From positions 62,001-126,000 of the forward strand of contig VUAW01000005.1 of NCBI GenBank assembly GCA_008711135.1: DNA of 64,000 nucleotides, read 5' to 3'. Below, one piece after another: positions 63,350 through 64,000 of the stretch. Within the stretch, counting starts at the first letter, position 1. Each line of letters begins with the position of its first letter. The DNA comes from Rhodobacteraceae bacterium LNNU 3342. Lineage in GTDB: Bacteria; Pseudomonadota; Alphaproteobacteria; Rhodobacterales; Rhodobacteraceae. The notes below the pieces were generated by a model, which made no database searches, was not told the origin of the DNA, and worked only from the letters and a program-made list of their open reading frames with translations. Made by a program: the position numbers and the translations under genes.

Positions 63350-63717
63350 CAGGCTAGAAACCGGGTTTTAATCCGGGCTTAATCCGGCATTCAAAGAGTG
63401 GAATGCAATTTAAACGTCTTTTACCGGCATGTTCTGGTTCGTAAACGGCACCTGCAACAGAACCCCTTGTTTCATTGGCGCTGGTGGTGACGATTCCGGT
63501 GCCGCGGCTGGCGCCTGGCGATGGGCTTGTTCATGGGCAGGTAGGCCGTCTTGCGTCTTTGTTAGCGCCAGTGGCCGAAGTGGTGATTCCGCCACGGCGC
63601 GGGGCAGGGCGGATTTGGCTGATGACGCGTGCTGCAGGGCAGGATAAGCTCTGGCGGCATCCTGACCCATTATCAGGATCGCAAGTGACATTTCCCGTGA
63701 CCCGGAGGCCGGACCCG
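63350..63717. other. Divergent intergenic region between RTX gene and fbp
   Basis: About 370 bases. The RTX side is A/T-rich with short direct repeats of TTAATCCGG and should hold that gene's promoter; the fbp side is of ordinary composition. A 93-codon minus-strand frame (63410-63691) has poor codon use and no recognisable motif, so I do not call it. Confidence 0.5.
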
Positions 63718-64000
63718 ATGCAACGCAAGACCCTTACCCAGTTCCTTGTGGAACAACAGCGGCGCGAGGCGGCGCTGCCCGGCCAGCTGCGCCTGCTGAT
63801 CGAGATCGTGGCCCGGACCTGCAAGGCCATCAGCATTTCGGTGAACAAGGGCGCACTTGGCGGGATGCTGGGTGACATGGGTGCCGAGAACGTCCAGGGC
63901 GAGGCGCAGAAAAAGCTCGACGTCATCGCGAACGAGCGCCTGCTTGAAGCAAACGAGTGGGGCGGCCATCTTGCCGCCATGGCGTCCGAGGAGATGGAGA
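63718..64000 (+). CDS. fbp: Fructose-1,6-bisphosphatase class I (5' part only)
   Basis: The frame runs from ATG 63718 off the end of the window, giving the first 94 residues. [17 protein letters not shown], the [14 protein letters not shown] segment (the AMP-site region of class I enzymes) and [16 protein letters not shown] with the metal-site Glu/Asp region are diagnostic. GGAGG lies 9 bases upstream. It hydrolyses fructose-1,6-bisphosphate in gluconeogenesis or the Calvin cycle, which suits growth on uronic acids, where hexoses must be made from C3 units. Confidence 0.9.
   Translation, partial: MQRKTLTQFLVEQQRREAALPGQLRLLIEIVARTCKAISISVNKGALGGMLGDMGAENVQGEAQKKLDVIANERLLEANEWGGHLAAMASEEME

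Noticed and set aside
63410-63691. 93-codon minus-strand frame between RTX gene and fbp
   Set aside because: No ribosome site, no motif and Pro/Ala-rich random-looking product in a divergent promoter region.

Overview
The window is high-GC DNA with dense, often overlapping genes. Its gene content points to an alphaproteobacterium of the Rhodobacterales (Rhodobacter/Paracoccus-like): paired TRAP transporters, HWE and HisKA_2 histidine kinases, a short LOV photoreceptor that closely resembles RsLOV of Rhodobacter sphaeroides, RTX repeats, and promoter sequences that fit the alphaproteobacterial general stress sigma factor EcfG. No phage, IS element, tRNA, rRNA or CRISPR array was seen. The organism call is inference from gene families.

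Region 1 (1-11853) and region 3 (21918-30960) form one pectin/hexuronate catabolic domain in two blocks. Block A has the 3' end of a sugar-binding protein gene, a cytoplasmic GH28 polygalacturonase, a GH105 unsaturated-uronyl hydrolase, kduD, kduI, kdgF, a TRAP transporter (M, Q, P) and uxaC, plus a divergent FCD-type GntR regulator and kdgK. Block B has uxaA, a UxaB-type reductase and a zinc dehydrogenase (LgoD-like), facing a GntR regulator with two DNA-binding domains; then another GntR regulator, a second TRAP transporter and a second kdgK. Together they give D-galacturonate -> tagaturonate -> altronate -> KDG -> KDPG, and unsaturated uronates -> DKI -> DKII -> KDG. Only KDPG aldolase is missing from the window. 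Palindromic operators lie before all three regulators.

Between the blocks (11987-21887) lie a Tat-exported 2',3'-cyclic nucleotide phosphodiesterase/nucleotidase, an OpgC-type membrane acyltransferase, a GAF-PAS-GGDEF-EAL protein, a large hybrid histidine kinase and a CaCA cation exchanger. Region 4 (30929-38697) has a PfkB kinase and an unusual Mrp/Mbh-type antiporter operon with three NuoL/M/N-like pump subunits. Region 5 (39106-44200) holds a small stress operon (membrane protein plus GlsB) and thiDOSGEF behind a TPP riboswitch.

Region 6 (44243-59542) is sensory: a decayed globin-coupled chemoreceptor beside intact cheB-cheD, an aldo/keto reductase, a calcineurin-type phosphoesterase, a diacylglycerol-kinase-like enzyme, a translationally coupled CHASE3 kinase / receiver / receiver-HisKA_2 kinase trio, a LOV protein divergent from a giant CheB-CheR-PAS-PAS-HWE kinase with its own receiver, a small unknown protein and a periplasmic Cu/Zn superoxide dismutase. 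The window closes with a 1251-residue RTX protein with an N-terminal propeller and the 5' end of fructose-1,6-bisphosphatase. The most interesting signals are four EcfG-like promoters (GGAAC-N16/17-YGTT) next to stress-type genes, and the LOV/HWE signalling cluster that could feed such a response.
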